64,000 nucleotides of DNA, taken from NCBI GenBank assembly GCA_022414725.1, contig CM039464.1, forward strand, positions 26,453,566 to 26,517,565. Reading direction: 5' to 3'. Positions 10,507 to 48,461 of this stretch are shown here, one piece after another. This DNA is from Microglena sp. YARC. Its lineage: Eukaryota; Chlorophyta; Chlorophyceae; Chlamydomonadales; Chlamydomonadaceae. The notes below the pieces were generated by a model. The model was not told the origin of the DNA and ran no database searches. It saw nothing but the letters and a program-made list of their open reading frames with translations. The translations under genes and the position numbers were made by a program. Positions within the stretch are counted from its first letter, which is position 1. Each line of letters starts with the position of its first letter.

Positions 10507-12099
10507 ACAGGGAACGAATCAGCAATGCAAGTAAACAAGGCGCTGGAAGAAAGGAATGCAGCATTAGAACGTATGTGCACTAAACCCCATCCACAAACAT
10601 GTATGTTTCAGGAGCTGATTGAGGAGGAGGAGAGAGCGAAAGCTTCCGAGGAGGCCAAGGCCCAAGCCAAGAAGAGTAAGATGCAGAGGCAGAAGGAGAA
10701 GAAGAAGGTGAAGAAGGAGGAGAAGAAGGACAAGAAAGGACAAGCAAACAACGGAGAGCAACAATCCCAGGATCAGACATTGGCAGTTAAGGACCAGGAT
10801 GCAGATGCGCATCTGATACTAGAGCAACAGCAACATGCAAGGGGCAGTGCTGATGCTGGTGGTGATGGTGGGGAACCAAGTGGAAGTGGCACAGCGGCTT
10901 TGGAAGGGGATGAGGAGCATGCTGGTGGTGAGAGGGAGCAACGCGGAAATGGCTCTACTACTGCTACTGCGCCCAACATGCAGACAGCTCCTGTTTTGAC
11001 CGCTAGGAGCACAGCCTTAACTGCACCGCTTGTATCTGCTGGACCAGCCCATGTACTGACTCCCACTGCTGTTGCCACACCTGCATCCACTGCTACTACC
11101 ACTGTTCCTGCTTCAGCTTCGGCTTCTACCTCTGTTCCCAACACTCCTACTGCTGCTGCCGCTGCTATTGCTGTCGCTACTGCCACTTCAGTGTCATGTT
11201 CCAATGCACTGCCTGCTACCCATAGTGCAAGCCATGAACAGGGTCATCCCATCCTAAAGTTTCTACAGCCTCAAATGGCACAGCCTGCTGTTGGTCAACC
11301 TCATGTTGTACATCCTTAGCTTGTACAGCCCCCTGTTGTTCAGCCAAGCCTTGTTCAACCTCAGGTTGTTCAGCCTGGGATTGTACAGCCTGATATTGTG
11401 CCGCTCCAGGTGGTTCAGCCTCATGTACTGCAACCATACGCCCCTCATGCCCCACGGGGGCAGGCCATGGCGCCGGCCTCAGGTGGGGTGGCCCTAGGAC
11501 CAGCACCCTCCCTGATCACCCATCTCCCTAGACCTACACTGCAAGCTGTCCCTATTAGAGCATACCAACCCTTGAGGCATATGCGTCCCCTCACCTCCGC
11601 ACCCCCATCCGCACCTTTGCCCCTTCCCACCTCGCATGCACCCCCCTCCATAGAAACCCCCCTCACCAACCCAATGAGACCTACTGCTTTCAACCCCGCC
11701 GCACGCCCTGCACATGCTACCCTGCCTGGGGCGGTAGGCCTCACTAGTGCCATGAGGCCGGGAATGAACCCTGCTCTTATTAGACAGTCTAGGCAGGCTG
11801 CCATAGGGGCTGCTTATCAGCCACCACCTATCCCCTCTGCTGTGTTGCCTCCCCCCCTTAGGTCCCCTCCTCATAGCCGGAAGGGAGGGGGTGGTAGGGT
11901 ACAAATGGGAGCAGATGTGGATGATGAGGATCGCACCCTGTGTATTGTGTGTATGGAGAGGGAGCGGAATGTGTGTTTGCAGCCTTGTGGCCATGGCATC
12001 ATGTGCTCCATCTGTTGTGAGGAGGTGCTGGCTAAGACACATGAATGCCCCATGTGCCGAACCAAGGTGGTGGGCCATGTGAGACTCGTGTTGTCGTGA
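10507..12099 (+). CDS. coiled-coil / Pro-Gln-rich / C-terminal RING-HC exon, copy A (one in-frame TAG)
   Basis: The exon follows TTTTCCAG and reads TGNESAMQVNKALEERNAAL. Next comes a charged coiled coil (ELIEEEERAKASEEAKAQ, then KKVKKEEKKDKKG), an Ala/Thr/Ser-rich linker, Pro/Gln-rich repeats (QPQMAQPA, VVQPHVLQPYAP), and a C-terminal RING ending VGHVRLVLS before TGA at 12,097-12,099. The RING shows CIVC, CLQPCGH, CSICC and CPMC, a complete C3HC4 zinc-ligand set, so the predicted role is an E3 ubiquitin ligase with the ARM superhelix as substrate-binding part. A TAG at 11,317-11,319 replaces CAG, which copy C keeps. If the ARM exon is not joined, translation could begin at ATG 10,606 (MFQELIEEE), as is necessary in copies B and C. 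Confidence 0.75.
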
Positions 12100-12457
12100 G
12101 CATTGAGGGGGCACTACCCTCCTAGCTTCTTTGATTTAGTCTATTTAATTTTTATTTGATTTATTTCATTTGTCCTACCTTGTTACATGGTTATGGTTAT
12201 AATTACATGATAATGGTTATAACATCATACTGGTGCGCTGATGGACTCCACATGTGCCCACAGCTTGCTTATGGCCGTCAGCATTGAGGGGCACTATCCT
12301 CCTCCCATGGTTATGATGACGTTGATTGCATTGGATGGTGCCCTTTTGGGCCCGTGGCAAAGGGGGGCTATTGAGCATCATGCACAAAGCAAATATGTTT
12401 TCGTACAGGCTAAATTGTTGACTCGGGTGTAGATTTCCATCAATGCAATGGACACTT

Positions 12458-12472
12458 GTTGTAACATGCTTG
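12458..12472 (+). terminator. possible TGTAA polyadenylation signal
   Basis: TTGTTGTAACATG lies about 360 bp after the RING stop codon, and a TGTAACATG is kept at the corresponding place in copy B (complement near 46,120). Chlorophytes commonly use TGTAA instead of AATAAA. The distance from the stop codon is long, so the call is weak. Confidence 0.25.
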
Positions 12473-12884
12473 TTGACACGTCTCCGCCGAGTCTGGTTCC
12501 TACAATGTCTCCAGTCCCAACTGTCTCAAAGACCCACCCTTTGAGGCGTAAATCTTCATTGTAAAAAAACCTTTCCAGTCCCTACATTCTCCTGTTTCAA
12601 GTTTTTTGTTTATAGGAGGGTTCCAGTCTGCTGAAAAGTACCTAAGTTCTGGAAATGTTGCTTTTTCCTCTCCCCCCCCCAACTTCGGAGGACCATAAGT
12701 CCATAACGTCTGTTCTACTAGGCCAAATTAGGTGGTACCGCCCTAGCATAGGGAAGGAATGGCTCTACTGTAGCGCGGGGCTAGCACCACACTGGAGGTC
12801 GTACACGAGGCTAGGGTACAGCCGTTAAGTACGGCTGTACCACGGGATCACACCACGTAACCATCATAGGTCCCAATAGGTCCT

Positions 12885-12965
12885 ATTTCGGTTTAAGCCC
12901 CTCCTGTCACGGTTGGGCAAGTCCCTGTAGCCTATTTGGCCTACCCCTGGACTGTAACAACATAC
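12885..12965 (+). repeat. dispersed family B repeat, 3' part
   Basis: It reads CCCCTCCTGTCACGGTTGGG, then CAAGTCCCTGTAGCCTATTT, then GGCCTACCCCTGGACTGTAA, and ends in an ACATACATAC-type tail. This is the best match to the family consensus I can derive. Confidence 0.7.
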
Positions 12966-13063
12966 ATACTCGCCCCCATTTTACGTCCCAACATCAACCC
13001 TGACTCAGTCAGAGGATGGAAACATATTGTCACCAATTTGAAGTTTCTGCATACAGGAGAACT

Positions 13064-13203
13064 AACTCCGCACCCCTGTCGTTTAGGATTTGTTGGGGTT
13101 CAGTTTACTCGTGCCTTTTTAACTGCCTTTCCTCTTTTAAGGTTGGGCAAGTCCTTCTAGCCTATTTGGCTACCCCTTGATTCCTGGACTGTGAACATAC
13201 GTA
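13064..13203 (+). mobile_element. dispersed family B repeat, near full length (SINE-like)
   Basis: This 140-bp copy has both halves. The 5' half includes CACCCCTGTCGTTTAGGATT followed by TTGGGGTTCAG, whose GGGGTTCAGTTT word resembles a Pol III B-box. The 3' half has GGTTGGGCAAGTC, AGCCTATTTGG and CCTGGACTGTGAACATAC. Other near-complete copies are at 21.2 (-), 33.1 (+), 41.6 (-) and 56.2 kb (+). Copies end in ACATAC-like tails, as expected of a retroposed element. Confidence 0.55.
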
Positions 13204-14179
13204 CAGTACCTGTTGGTGTACTAGCGTATCAAGCATGTGTTTGGCCTAGGATTTTATAGGTTTGTTACATGGTTTGTCAGCCAACTCTGGGCTACTCAAT
13301 TTACGAGGCGTGAAGTTGAGGGGGGCAGCCCGTTTGCTTGCACTCAGGCCAACCACCATACCGGTATACATATATGTAAAAACAGACCTCCGGAAGTTGT
13401 GAGGTGGGCTTGTCTTGGGTGGGCACTGGCCAGCCCATGCATGTCAATATAATGTAATGTGTTGGGGTTAAACAGCTTTAGGACATGTACAGCCTGGATC
13501 TGGCAGGATGGGAGCCCGGGATGGGGGCCGGGATGGGGCTGCTCTGACACTACCGGCGTGGTGTGAGCCCATGCTCGCCCCAAATCGCCAGATAAGCAAG
13601 CAAGCCGGTCGCTCGATGCTTGATGCTCGATGCTCGCGCATGCTTGGCAAGTGCGAAGTCAGTTGAGATCGTTGATCGCTTCCGCATGGGCCCGAATCTG
13701 TTATCCAGCCCCATCCAACATAGACAGCTGACATTTATCTGTTGCTTTCAATTTTGAACGCACTGCCCGGTGCCCGTTGTCCACGCCTCGCATTCACAAC
13801 CAGCTCGAGTCTTACCCCCACCACAGCGGCACAGCCTCGTTGTTGACTCGACTTTCCCATTGTACCCCACACCAGATCTTAGCACATATTGAGCCTTCCC
13901 CCTGTAGCTAAACGAGCCGTATAGTATTCTCATTTTCTTCCCAGACAGCTTGGGTGCTTCCCCCAATTCTAGGACTACACATCTGATCCACGCAAGTCCA
14001 TGCATTGCAATGATCCTTCCCAGTGTGCTGCCTAGGGAAAATGCCTGAGCCAGCTGCTGTAAATGCGAATTACAGTTGGAATTGGAAATTGAGGACCATA
14101 AGGCATGCTCGTACAACCTGCATTGGACCGAAACCAGAATTGAGATATCAGAAGGCTAAACTGAGCATATGTGGGGGAA

Positions 14180-14520
14180 GAATTAGCAGCAGCTGCAGTA
14201 GCAGCAGTGGCAGCAGTAGGAGCAAAAGGAGCAGCAGCAGCAGCAGCAGCAGCAGGAGGAGGAACAGGAGGAGCAGCTTTAGCAGCAGCAGAATTAGCAT
14301 TAGCAGCATTTAATTTTAGAAGCAGCAGCAGCAGCACAATTAGCATTAGCAGAATTTGATTTTAACACAACCAGCAGCAGCAGGAGTAACAGCAAGAGCA
14401 GCAAAATTAGCATTGGCGTCCTTTAATTTAGCACAAACAGTAGCAGCAGCAGGAGTAGAACTAGCATTAGTAGCAGTTGCAGCAGCAACAGTAGCTGCTG
14501 TAGCAGTAGCAGTATCGGTA
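14180..14520 (+). repeat. AGC-rich low-complexity stretch
   Basis: Clusters of AGCAGCAGC alternate with TTAGCATTAGCAG and TTTAATTTAGC phrases about 90 bp apart, forming a degenerate higher-order repeat upstream of the SGNH gene. Frames on both strands stay open and encode Ala or Ser runs, but they lack any other sign of coding. Confidence 0.6.
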
Positions 14521-14650
14521 CTAGGAAAGACACAGCTCATTTCCTCCATATCTGTTTCAGCCTAAACCCTAACCCCCCCTCAGCGGCCGCATGTGTGCAC
14601 ACATGTGCCACCCTGCCATGCACCATGAGTCATCAACAGCTAGGATCACA

Positions 14651-42454
<27,804 letters not shown>

Positions 42455-42469
<15 letters not shown>

Positions 42470-42665
42470 TTTGCACTGCATACGACCTGTCGGCACACAC
42501 ACACACACACACACACACAATTACAGGCGGCTAGTTTGCACTGCATACGGTATGTCGGCACACACACACACACACACTCACACAATAACAGGCGGATAGT
42601 TTGCACTGCATACGGTTTGTCGGCACACACACACACACACACAATAACAGGCGGCTAGTTAGCAT
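42455..42665 (+). repeat. tandem copies of the SGNH stop region with (CA)n
   Basis: ACAGGCGGCTAGTTTGCACT, then GCATACGGTTTGTCGGC and (CA)n, is repeated at about 42,458, 42,523, 42,589 and 42,645. The stutter seen at internal exons therefore also occurs at the end of the reading frame. Confidence 0.85.
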
Positions 42666-42668
42666 AGC

Positions 42669-42871
42669 TTTTCTTTTCATTAACCAGAAGCAGCTTCTAG
42701 GCAGCTCCCCTGGCTCGCTACCCAGCCAAACCTACAGCAGCATAGTGCATCTTGAAGCTGGCATGATCATCTTTCCAGTACTGTTTAAATGTGGGGGCTT
42801 CGCCCAGTGACTAGCTGAGGGAGCTGCTTGGAAGCTGCTCTTCGTAGCTGGAAATAAAAGCTGTTCAAGTT
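42669..42871. mobile_element. MITE-like element with about 50-bp imperfect inverted ends
   Basis: The left end, AGCTTTTCTTTTCATTAACC then AGAAGCAGCTTCTAGGCAGC, is mirrored on the other strand at the right end by AGCTTTTATTTCCAGCTACG and AGAGCAGCTTCCAAGCAGC. Internal sequence is non-coding. A related, more decayed stretch lies near 1,838-1,975 (CAGCTTCCAGGTAGCTCCCA ... TTAAAGCTGGCACTTCC). No clear target-site duplication is seen. Confidence 0.4.
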
Positions 42872-43059
42872 TGGCTACCTAGGGTGACTACCAGGGTTGT
42901 CCAGGGGACTCAAAAATCTGCATCATGAGGCGCAACCGGTTTCAAAATCTGTGTCTGCAATGCAACGGACCCTCAAAAATCTGTGTTGGCGGCGCGTGAC
43001 ACAGCGTCTAGAAAGACTCTCGTGGCTACGTGGAAAGTTCAGCTACAGGGGTCGGCTAC

Positions 43060-43345
43060 ATGAGCAGTTCAACTTTGGCTACATGGTTCGGCTACATAGG
43101 GTGGCCACATGAGTTCAGCTACAGGGGCTGGCTACATGGGAAGTTGAGCTACATGGATTGCCTAACTAGTTTGGCTATTAAAAGTGGCTACATGAAGAGT
43201 TAGGCTACAGGGGTTGGCTACATGTGAAGTTGAGCTACATGGATTGCCTTACTGGTTCGGCTACATCAGATGGTTTCATGAGGGGTTCGGCTACAGGGGT
43301 AGGCTACATGGGAAGTTGAGCTACATGGATTGCCTAACTAGTTTG
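43060..43345 (+). repeat. GGCTACATGGGAAGTTGAGC minisatellite
   Basis: About three 85-bp units each include GGAAGTTGAGCTACATGGAT, then TGCCTAACTAGTTTGGCTA and GGTTCGGCTACAGGGGT. Single GGCTACATG words extend it to 43,010 and 43,510. Confidence 0.8.
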
Positions 43346-43789
43346 GCTGCAATTTACTGCCGAAGATGGTGAGCAGCCAAATTGCTGGTTGGAGCCATGT
43401 GGCAGCATGAGGAGATCAGCTACGAAGTCGGCTGTTTAGGAAGTTGAGCTATATGGATTTTATATTGCATTTCTTGAGGGTCCATGTCTCTGAATGGCTA
43501 CATGACGGGCTCCTAGTTTGGCTATCTAGATTACCGGTGTGTTGGATCTTCATCGTACAAGCTCTGCAACATTTAGCATGTTCTTCAATTGTTCAAATAC
43601 ATTGTACATGGAGCTGTCGAGTACTATATAGTACGATATGTTCATCGCACGATATATCGTGATAGATTACGATAACGTGAACTGACATTGTATGATATTT
43701 CCAGTTATATTGTATGTCGTACAATTTATCGTGCTGTGTGGCGAACTTATGTCGTACTGAAAAAAAATATATAAACTCAGTGATCTTCC

Positions 43790-43925
43790 TATGGATTTGA
43801 GCATTAACATTAAAAATCGTGGCGCTCAATGCCCAGGTGTAGCATTTGCGAAGGTGGAAACATTAAAAATCGTGGTGCCCGATGCCCAGGTGTATCATTT
43901 GAGGAGGTGGAAACATTAAAAATCG
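43790..43925 (+). repeat. 48-bp tandem repeat with CGATGCCCAGGTGTA
   Basis: GGTGGAAACATTAAAAATCG, then TGGTGCCCGATGCCCAGGTG and TATCATTTGAGGA, repeats at about 48-65 bp spacing. It recurs at 45,785-45,965 and is related to sequences at 20.0-20.4 kb inside the SGNH gene. Confidence 0.7.
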
Positions 43926-45784
43926 AGCAGCCTTTTTGGCTTGCCCGTTTCTAGTATTGGGCAGGCAAAAAAGGGGCTGCAGTTACCTCGTTTCCCTTTC
44001 ATATTGCCCAACAAAAAAAGTACTGTAACAGAATGTTCAGATCTAGGGCTCGAACTGTTTTGGGTTAGAAAGTATGCTTTCCTTTTTACCCCAAGTGGCA
44101 AATGAAGGTTTCTGCAACCAAAGGTTCAAGTAGGCAGCGGTGCAGACTACTAAACTAGATAGAACTGAGTCAATTGGATTCAGGTCAGGAATTAACTAAT
44201 GCAGAGCTCAGTCTTGCTCACCGTCTGAGGTGTAGTGGGTGATCCCACTCCAATTGACGGTGGGGAACAAGCCCAGCATAGAGAACCACCGCACTGTGAT
44301 GCGAAAGTGGTCTTCTTGCAACCTGTTCCTAAGCAAGGGCTTCAATAAATTCATGGCCGACGGCTATTTAGCCAGCAAAACAAGCAAGCAAGACAGGTAA
44401 AATCACCCGCACATTGAGGGGCAATAGCTTATAATTCGGCTGGAGAATAAATAAGAAGGAAATCGCTTATTGCGATTTGCACACCTGTGTTCGTCGTCGA
44501 TCTTCGATCACGACCACTGAGAGAGGGGGGGCGGAGGGGTCAGTAAAATATAATTGGACCAGCCTCGATCCTCCGAAAATGGTGCCCCAGGTGCCGCCCC
44601 AGGAGGCAGTAGGCCGGACTACGCGTTCGTAGGCCGACCAATGGTTTTTCTTAGGGTGCGATTCAGCGGAAAGTGCGATTTTTAGACTTTTCCGTTTGGG
44701 CCTGGTGCGATTTCAGGTCGTTTTTGGCCCTTGCTCATCACACCCCAAATCTCTAGTTTAACGGCAAGGCCCAGGGTGAAATCGCAATATGCATCTCTAG
44801 TTTCCCGTCTGCCTCCCCTTAGTCATAGCACCATGCATCAGTACCAAAGTCAGTTAGGGTTAGCAAGTAACTGCAAGTTATAGGGCAAGGAAGGAGTCTA
44901 CTGGAATAGTCTTCTGGAAGTCTGTAACAGCCCCGGGTGTGCAACCTTCGCGCCCCTTTTTGAGCTCGACTGACGCCATGAGCACGAGTCACAAGCACCA
45001 GAAGTCGCTTCCTGTCGGAAAGTGAGAGATTTCGCTTCGACTTTGATCGCTCTGCTCCCACAATTGACAGGTCCCTTCGGCTTCCCTTGCTTCCACAGCT
45101 TCGCATCGACTGAGATTGCTTTGCTTCAGTATGACTTTTTCGTGCTTTGCTTCCATAGCGAGCTTCGACCTTGATCGCTTCCATAGCTTCGCCTTGTCTT
45201 TGCTTGCTTCCACGGTTCTGTTGCTCATGGCGTATCAGGGCTACTAAGAGATCTAGGGAGCCCTAACTGACTGGCTGGCTAGGTGGGTTTTTGGTAGGCT
45301 GACAGGTGTTTGGTAGATTCATTGGTTACTATTGGGGCTGTCTAGCTGACTGGGGTGCTGAATGACAAACTGTTTTTCGTTAGTCTAACCAAGGGTACTT
45401 AAAGCCCAGATAGCATGTGCGATGACCCCTGTCCACATTGAAAGTTCTGGTTTGTTACAGTTTGTATTCGTTAGGTCACACTTTTTAAGCTGGTGCTATT
45501 GTTAGAAGCTGGAGCAGGACTAACAACAGCACCACAATCTCTAGTTCTGTTACAAGATCTGGCCAACAATAGCACCACATGATTCTAGTTTAGAAGTAAT
45601 GTAATTCCTTAGGAAAAACCCTGCCGACCATCGGTCTTCTTCTTCTGCACTTGCAGCATGCTGATTGCATATTATCTTTTTGAAATTGGTGGACGGTCGT
45701 AGCGTGCCCAGTGGCCACGTGGGTCGTGCCAGGGGGCCATCTCACCAACTTGCTGGTGACAGATGAGAGCGCAATGCCTTCGTA

Positions 45785-45965
45785 CCGTGGAAACATTTAA
45801 AATCTAGGCGCCCGATGCCCAGATGAAGTATTTGGGAAGGTGGAAACATTAAAAATCGTGGCGTGGGATGCTCAAGTGCAGTATTTGGGAACCTGGAAAC
45901 ATTACCCACACCTGGGAGCGCGATGGACCAAAACGGGAATAAACATTATAAATCGCGCATGCGCG
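45785..45965 (+). repeat. 48-bp tandem repeat with CGATGCCCAGATGAA
   Basis: Three degenerate units of GTGGAAACATTAAAAATC and GGCGCCCGATGCCCAG end near the edge of duplication copy B. They match the array at 43.8 kb. Confidence 0.7.
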
Positions 45966-46479
45966 CAATATATCGAGGTTAGGAATGTCACTGGATAAAC
46001 TCGAAGCAAGGCTAATAGAAAGCCACCTATCAATGCGCCTCAAAGGGTGGGTCTTGGAGACTGTAGGGACTGGAGATATTCTAGGAACTAGACTCCGAAG
46101 AGATATGTTGAAAATCATGTTACATCAAGTGTCCATTGCATTGATGGAAATGTACACCCGAGTCTGCCCGAGTCAACAATTAGCCTGGGTGAAAACATAT
46201 TTTCTTTGTGCATGATGCTCACAAGCCCCCTGCAACTTCCTGTCGCTACATGCACATTTGCTACGGGCACATCAGCGCACCATAACAATGCAACTACCAC
46301 CATCATAACCTTGGGAGGAGGGTTGTGCCCCTCAATGCTCACAGCCAGATGCAAGTTGCGGGCACACGTGGAGTCCATCAGAGCACCGGTATGATGTTAA
46401 AACCATAATCATGTAATTATAACCATAATCATGAAACAAGGTAGGAAAAATGGAATAAATCAAATAAAAATAAAATGTA

Positions 46480-46940
46480 CTAAATCAGGGGGGGGGGCAG
46501 AAAGACAGATTTTTGACCGCATGTTCAATATGGTGTCCGATTCGGATGGGAGTTGGATTGTGGAAGTTTCATACAAAAAGAGGGGGGAAATAAAGTTTTG
46601 AAAACGTGTTGTACACCTACCCCCCCCCCCCCCCCCCCCCCTCCTAAAACCCGATTACCTCACCCTACCCACCCGCCCCCCCTAAAATGGGGGTCATTCG
46701 AAAGAACTTTTCGCGCCCATTCCAGTTATGCTCTTACATCTTTCGTAAGGTTGCTCAGACGTGATTTATCGCTAAGTTAAGATTTGGGCCGCTTTGGGTG
46801 AAAACAACTTTGGACCCCTTTAGTAAAACTTTATTTTTGGCTAAAAAAAAACTTTTTTTTGTTTTTTTTGTTTGATGATATGCTCTATCCAAAGCGAAGA
46901 TGCGGTATGGCAGCTTTTTTCTTGCCCACCCCCTCGGACT
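46480..46940. other. insertion private to copy B
   Basis: These about 450 bp interrupt the region just after the RING stop codon that is continuous in copies A and C. It begins near a G run (46,489-46,497), holds a 20-C run at 46,621, and ends in T-rich sequence (TTTTTTTTGTTTTTTTTG) around 46,855. No coding potential; perhaps an unclassified insertion. Confidence 0.45.
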
Positions 46941-46977
46941 AAATCAAAGAAACTAGGAGGGTAGTGCCTCTCAATGC

Positions 46978-48461
46978 TCACGACAACACGAGTCTCACAT
47001 GACCCACCACCTTGGTTCTGCACATGGGGCATTCACGTGTCTTAGCCAGCACCTTCTCACAACAGATGGAGCACATGATGCCATGGCCACAAGGCTGCAA
47101 ACACACATTGCGCTCCCTCTCCATGCACACAATACACAGGCGGAGGACTTCATCCTCATCATCCACACCTGCTCCCGTTGGCGCTCTACCACCCCCTCCC
47201 TTCCAGCTATTGAGAGGGGACCTTTCGGGGGGAGGCAACACAGCAGAGGGGATAGGTAGTGGCGGATGAGCAGCCCCCATGACAGCCTGCCTAGACTGAC
47301 CAATTTGAGCAGGGTTCATTCCCGGCCTCATGGCACTAGTGAGGCCTACTGCCCCAGGCGGAGTAGCATGTGCAGGGCGTGTGGCAGGGTTGAAAGTGGG
47401 AGGTCTCAATGGGTTGGTGAGGGGGGTTGCTATGGAGAGGGGTGCATGCGAGGTGGGAAGGGGCAAAGGCGCGGATGGGGGTTCAGAGGTGAGGGGACAC
47501 ATCTGCCTCAAGGGTTGGTAGGGTCTAATAGGGGCAGCTTGCGGAGTAGGTCTGGGGAGATGGGTGATCATGGAGGGTGCGGGTCCTGGGGCCTCGCCAC
47601 TTGAGGCCGGCGCCATGGCTTGCTCCTGTGGGGCATGAGGGGCGTACGGTTGCAGTACATGAGGCTGAACCTCCTGTGGGGCGTACGGTTGCTGTAGGTG
47701 AGCCTGGTGAGCCTGTCCAGCATGAGGTTGAACAACAGCAGGCTGTGCCATTTGAGGCTGTACAAACTGCAGATGCTGTCCACGCTTGGGCATAGCTGCA
47801 TGAGGCTGTAGGAACTTTAGGATGGGGTGATTCTGTTCATGGCTTGCAGTGTGGGTAGTAGGTAGTGCATTGGAACATGACACTGAAGTGGCAGTAGCGG
47901 CAGCAATAGAAGCGGTTGGAGTGTTGGGAGCAGCGGTTGAAGCCGAAGCTGAAGCAGGTAAGTGGTAGTAGCAGTGGATGCATGTGTGCGGACAGCAGTG
48001 GGAGACAGTACATGGGCTGGTCCAGCATATACAAGCGGTGCAGTTAAGGCTGTGCTTCTAGCGGTCAAAACAGGAGCTGTCTGCATGTTGGGCGCATAAG
48101 CAGTAGCAGAGCCATTTCTGCGTTGCTCCCTCTCACCACCAACATGCTCCTCATCCCCTTCCAAAGCCGCTATGCCACTTCCACTTGGTTCCCCACCAGC
48201 ATCACCACCCTCAGCACTGCCCCCTACAGGTTGTTGTTGCTCTAGTATCAGGTGTGCATCTGCATCCAGGTCCTCCACCGCCGATGCCGGATCTTGGGAT
48301 TGTTGCTCTCCATTGTTTGCTTGTCCTTTCTTGTCCTTCTCCTCCTCCTCCTTCATCTTCTTCTTCTCCTTCTGCCTCTGTATCTTACCCTTCTTGGCAT
48401 GGGCCTTGGCCTCCTTCGAACTTTTCTCTCTCTCCTCCTCCTCGATCAGCTCCTGGAACAT
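46978..48461 (-). pseudogene. RING-HC exon, copy B (1-nt frameshift)
   Basis: The coiled coil opens at MFQELIEEEEREKSSKEAK and runs in one frame to about 47,960, where a single base is missing (CAGGTAAGTGG here, CAGGTACAGTGG in copy C). The remainder, LQPHAAMPKRGQHLQFVQPQ to the RING (CIVC, CLQPCGH, CSICC, CPMC) and VGHVRLVLS-TGA, is in the next frame. The upstream acceptor present in copy A is not preserved, and GCATTATAACG puts a TAA in the N-terminal extension. A shorter protein starting at MSCSNALPTT (47,883) could still contain the intact RING. Confidence 0.7.

Larger units (their letters stand above)
3200..12560 (+). repeat. segmental duplication, copy A (inverted relative to B)
   Basis: From about 3.2 kb to 12.56 kb this strand is recognisably the reverse complement of about 58.55 to 46.03 kb. 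Anchors include the TGTCAGCACTAATTCC block near 3330 (58,410-58,430), the CAGTATGTCACC block near 3440-3500 (58,045-58,110), the poly-C upstream of the ARM gene (5691-5729 against 54,908-54,943), the ARM exon, the RING exon, and the GACCCACCCTTTGAGGCG end near 12,540 (46,038). Each copy has private insertions. Boundaries are approximate because they were judged by eye. Confidence 0.8.
12560..14650. other. upstream region of the SGNH gene; repeats only
   Basis: This is the spacer between copy A and the SGNH start codon. It contains two family B repeats (12,885-12,965 and 13,064-13,203) and GCTCGATGCTTGATGCTCGATGC tandem words near 13,610. It also has an AGC-rich (Ala/Ser-coding) stretch at 14,180-14,520 with several TTAGCATTAGCA phrases. 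No exon could be supported. The promoter must lie here but no TATA-like element stands out. Confidence 0.5.
42470..46030. other. intergenic repeats between SGNH gene and copy B
   Basis: No exon is supported. The stretch contains the repeated SGNH stop region, a MITE-like element, a GGCTACATGGGAAGTTGAGC minisatellite (43,060-43,345), ATCG/CGAT palindromic words (43,620-43,740) and two blocks of CGATGCCCAGGTGTAACATT repeats (43,790-43,925; 45,785-45,965). The 44.8-45.2 kb part has recurring GCTTCC and GCTTCGA words that keep one minus frame open but looks like a degenerate repeat. Confidence 0.5.

Noticed and set aside
14560..14580. Interstitial telomere repeat (CCTAAACCCTAACCC)
   Set aside because: Only two imperfect units are present; too short to call.
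44819..45228. Minus-strand open frame of 121 codons with Lys/Ser/Glu-rich peptide
   Set aside because: It derives from recurring GCTTCC and GCTTCGA words; no conserved motif and no copy elsewhere.
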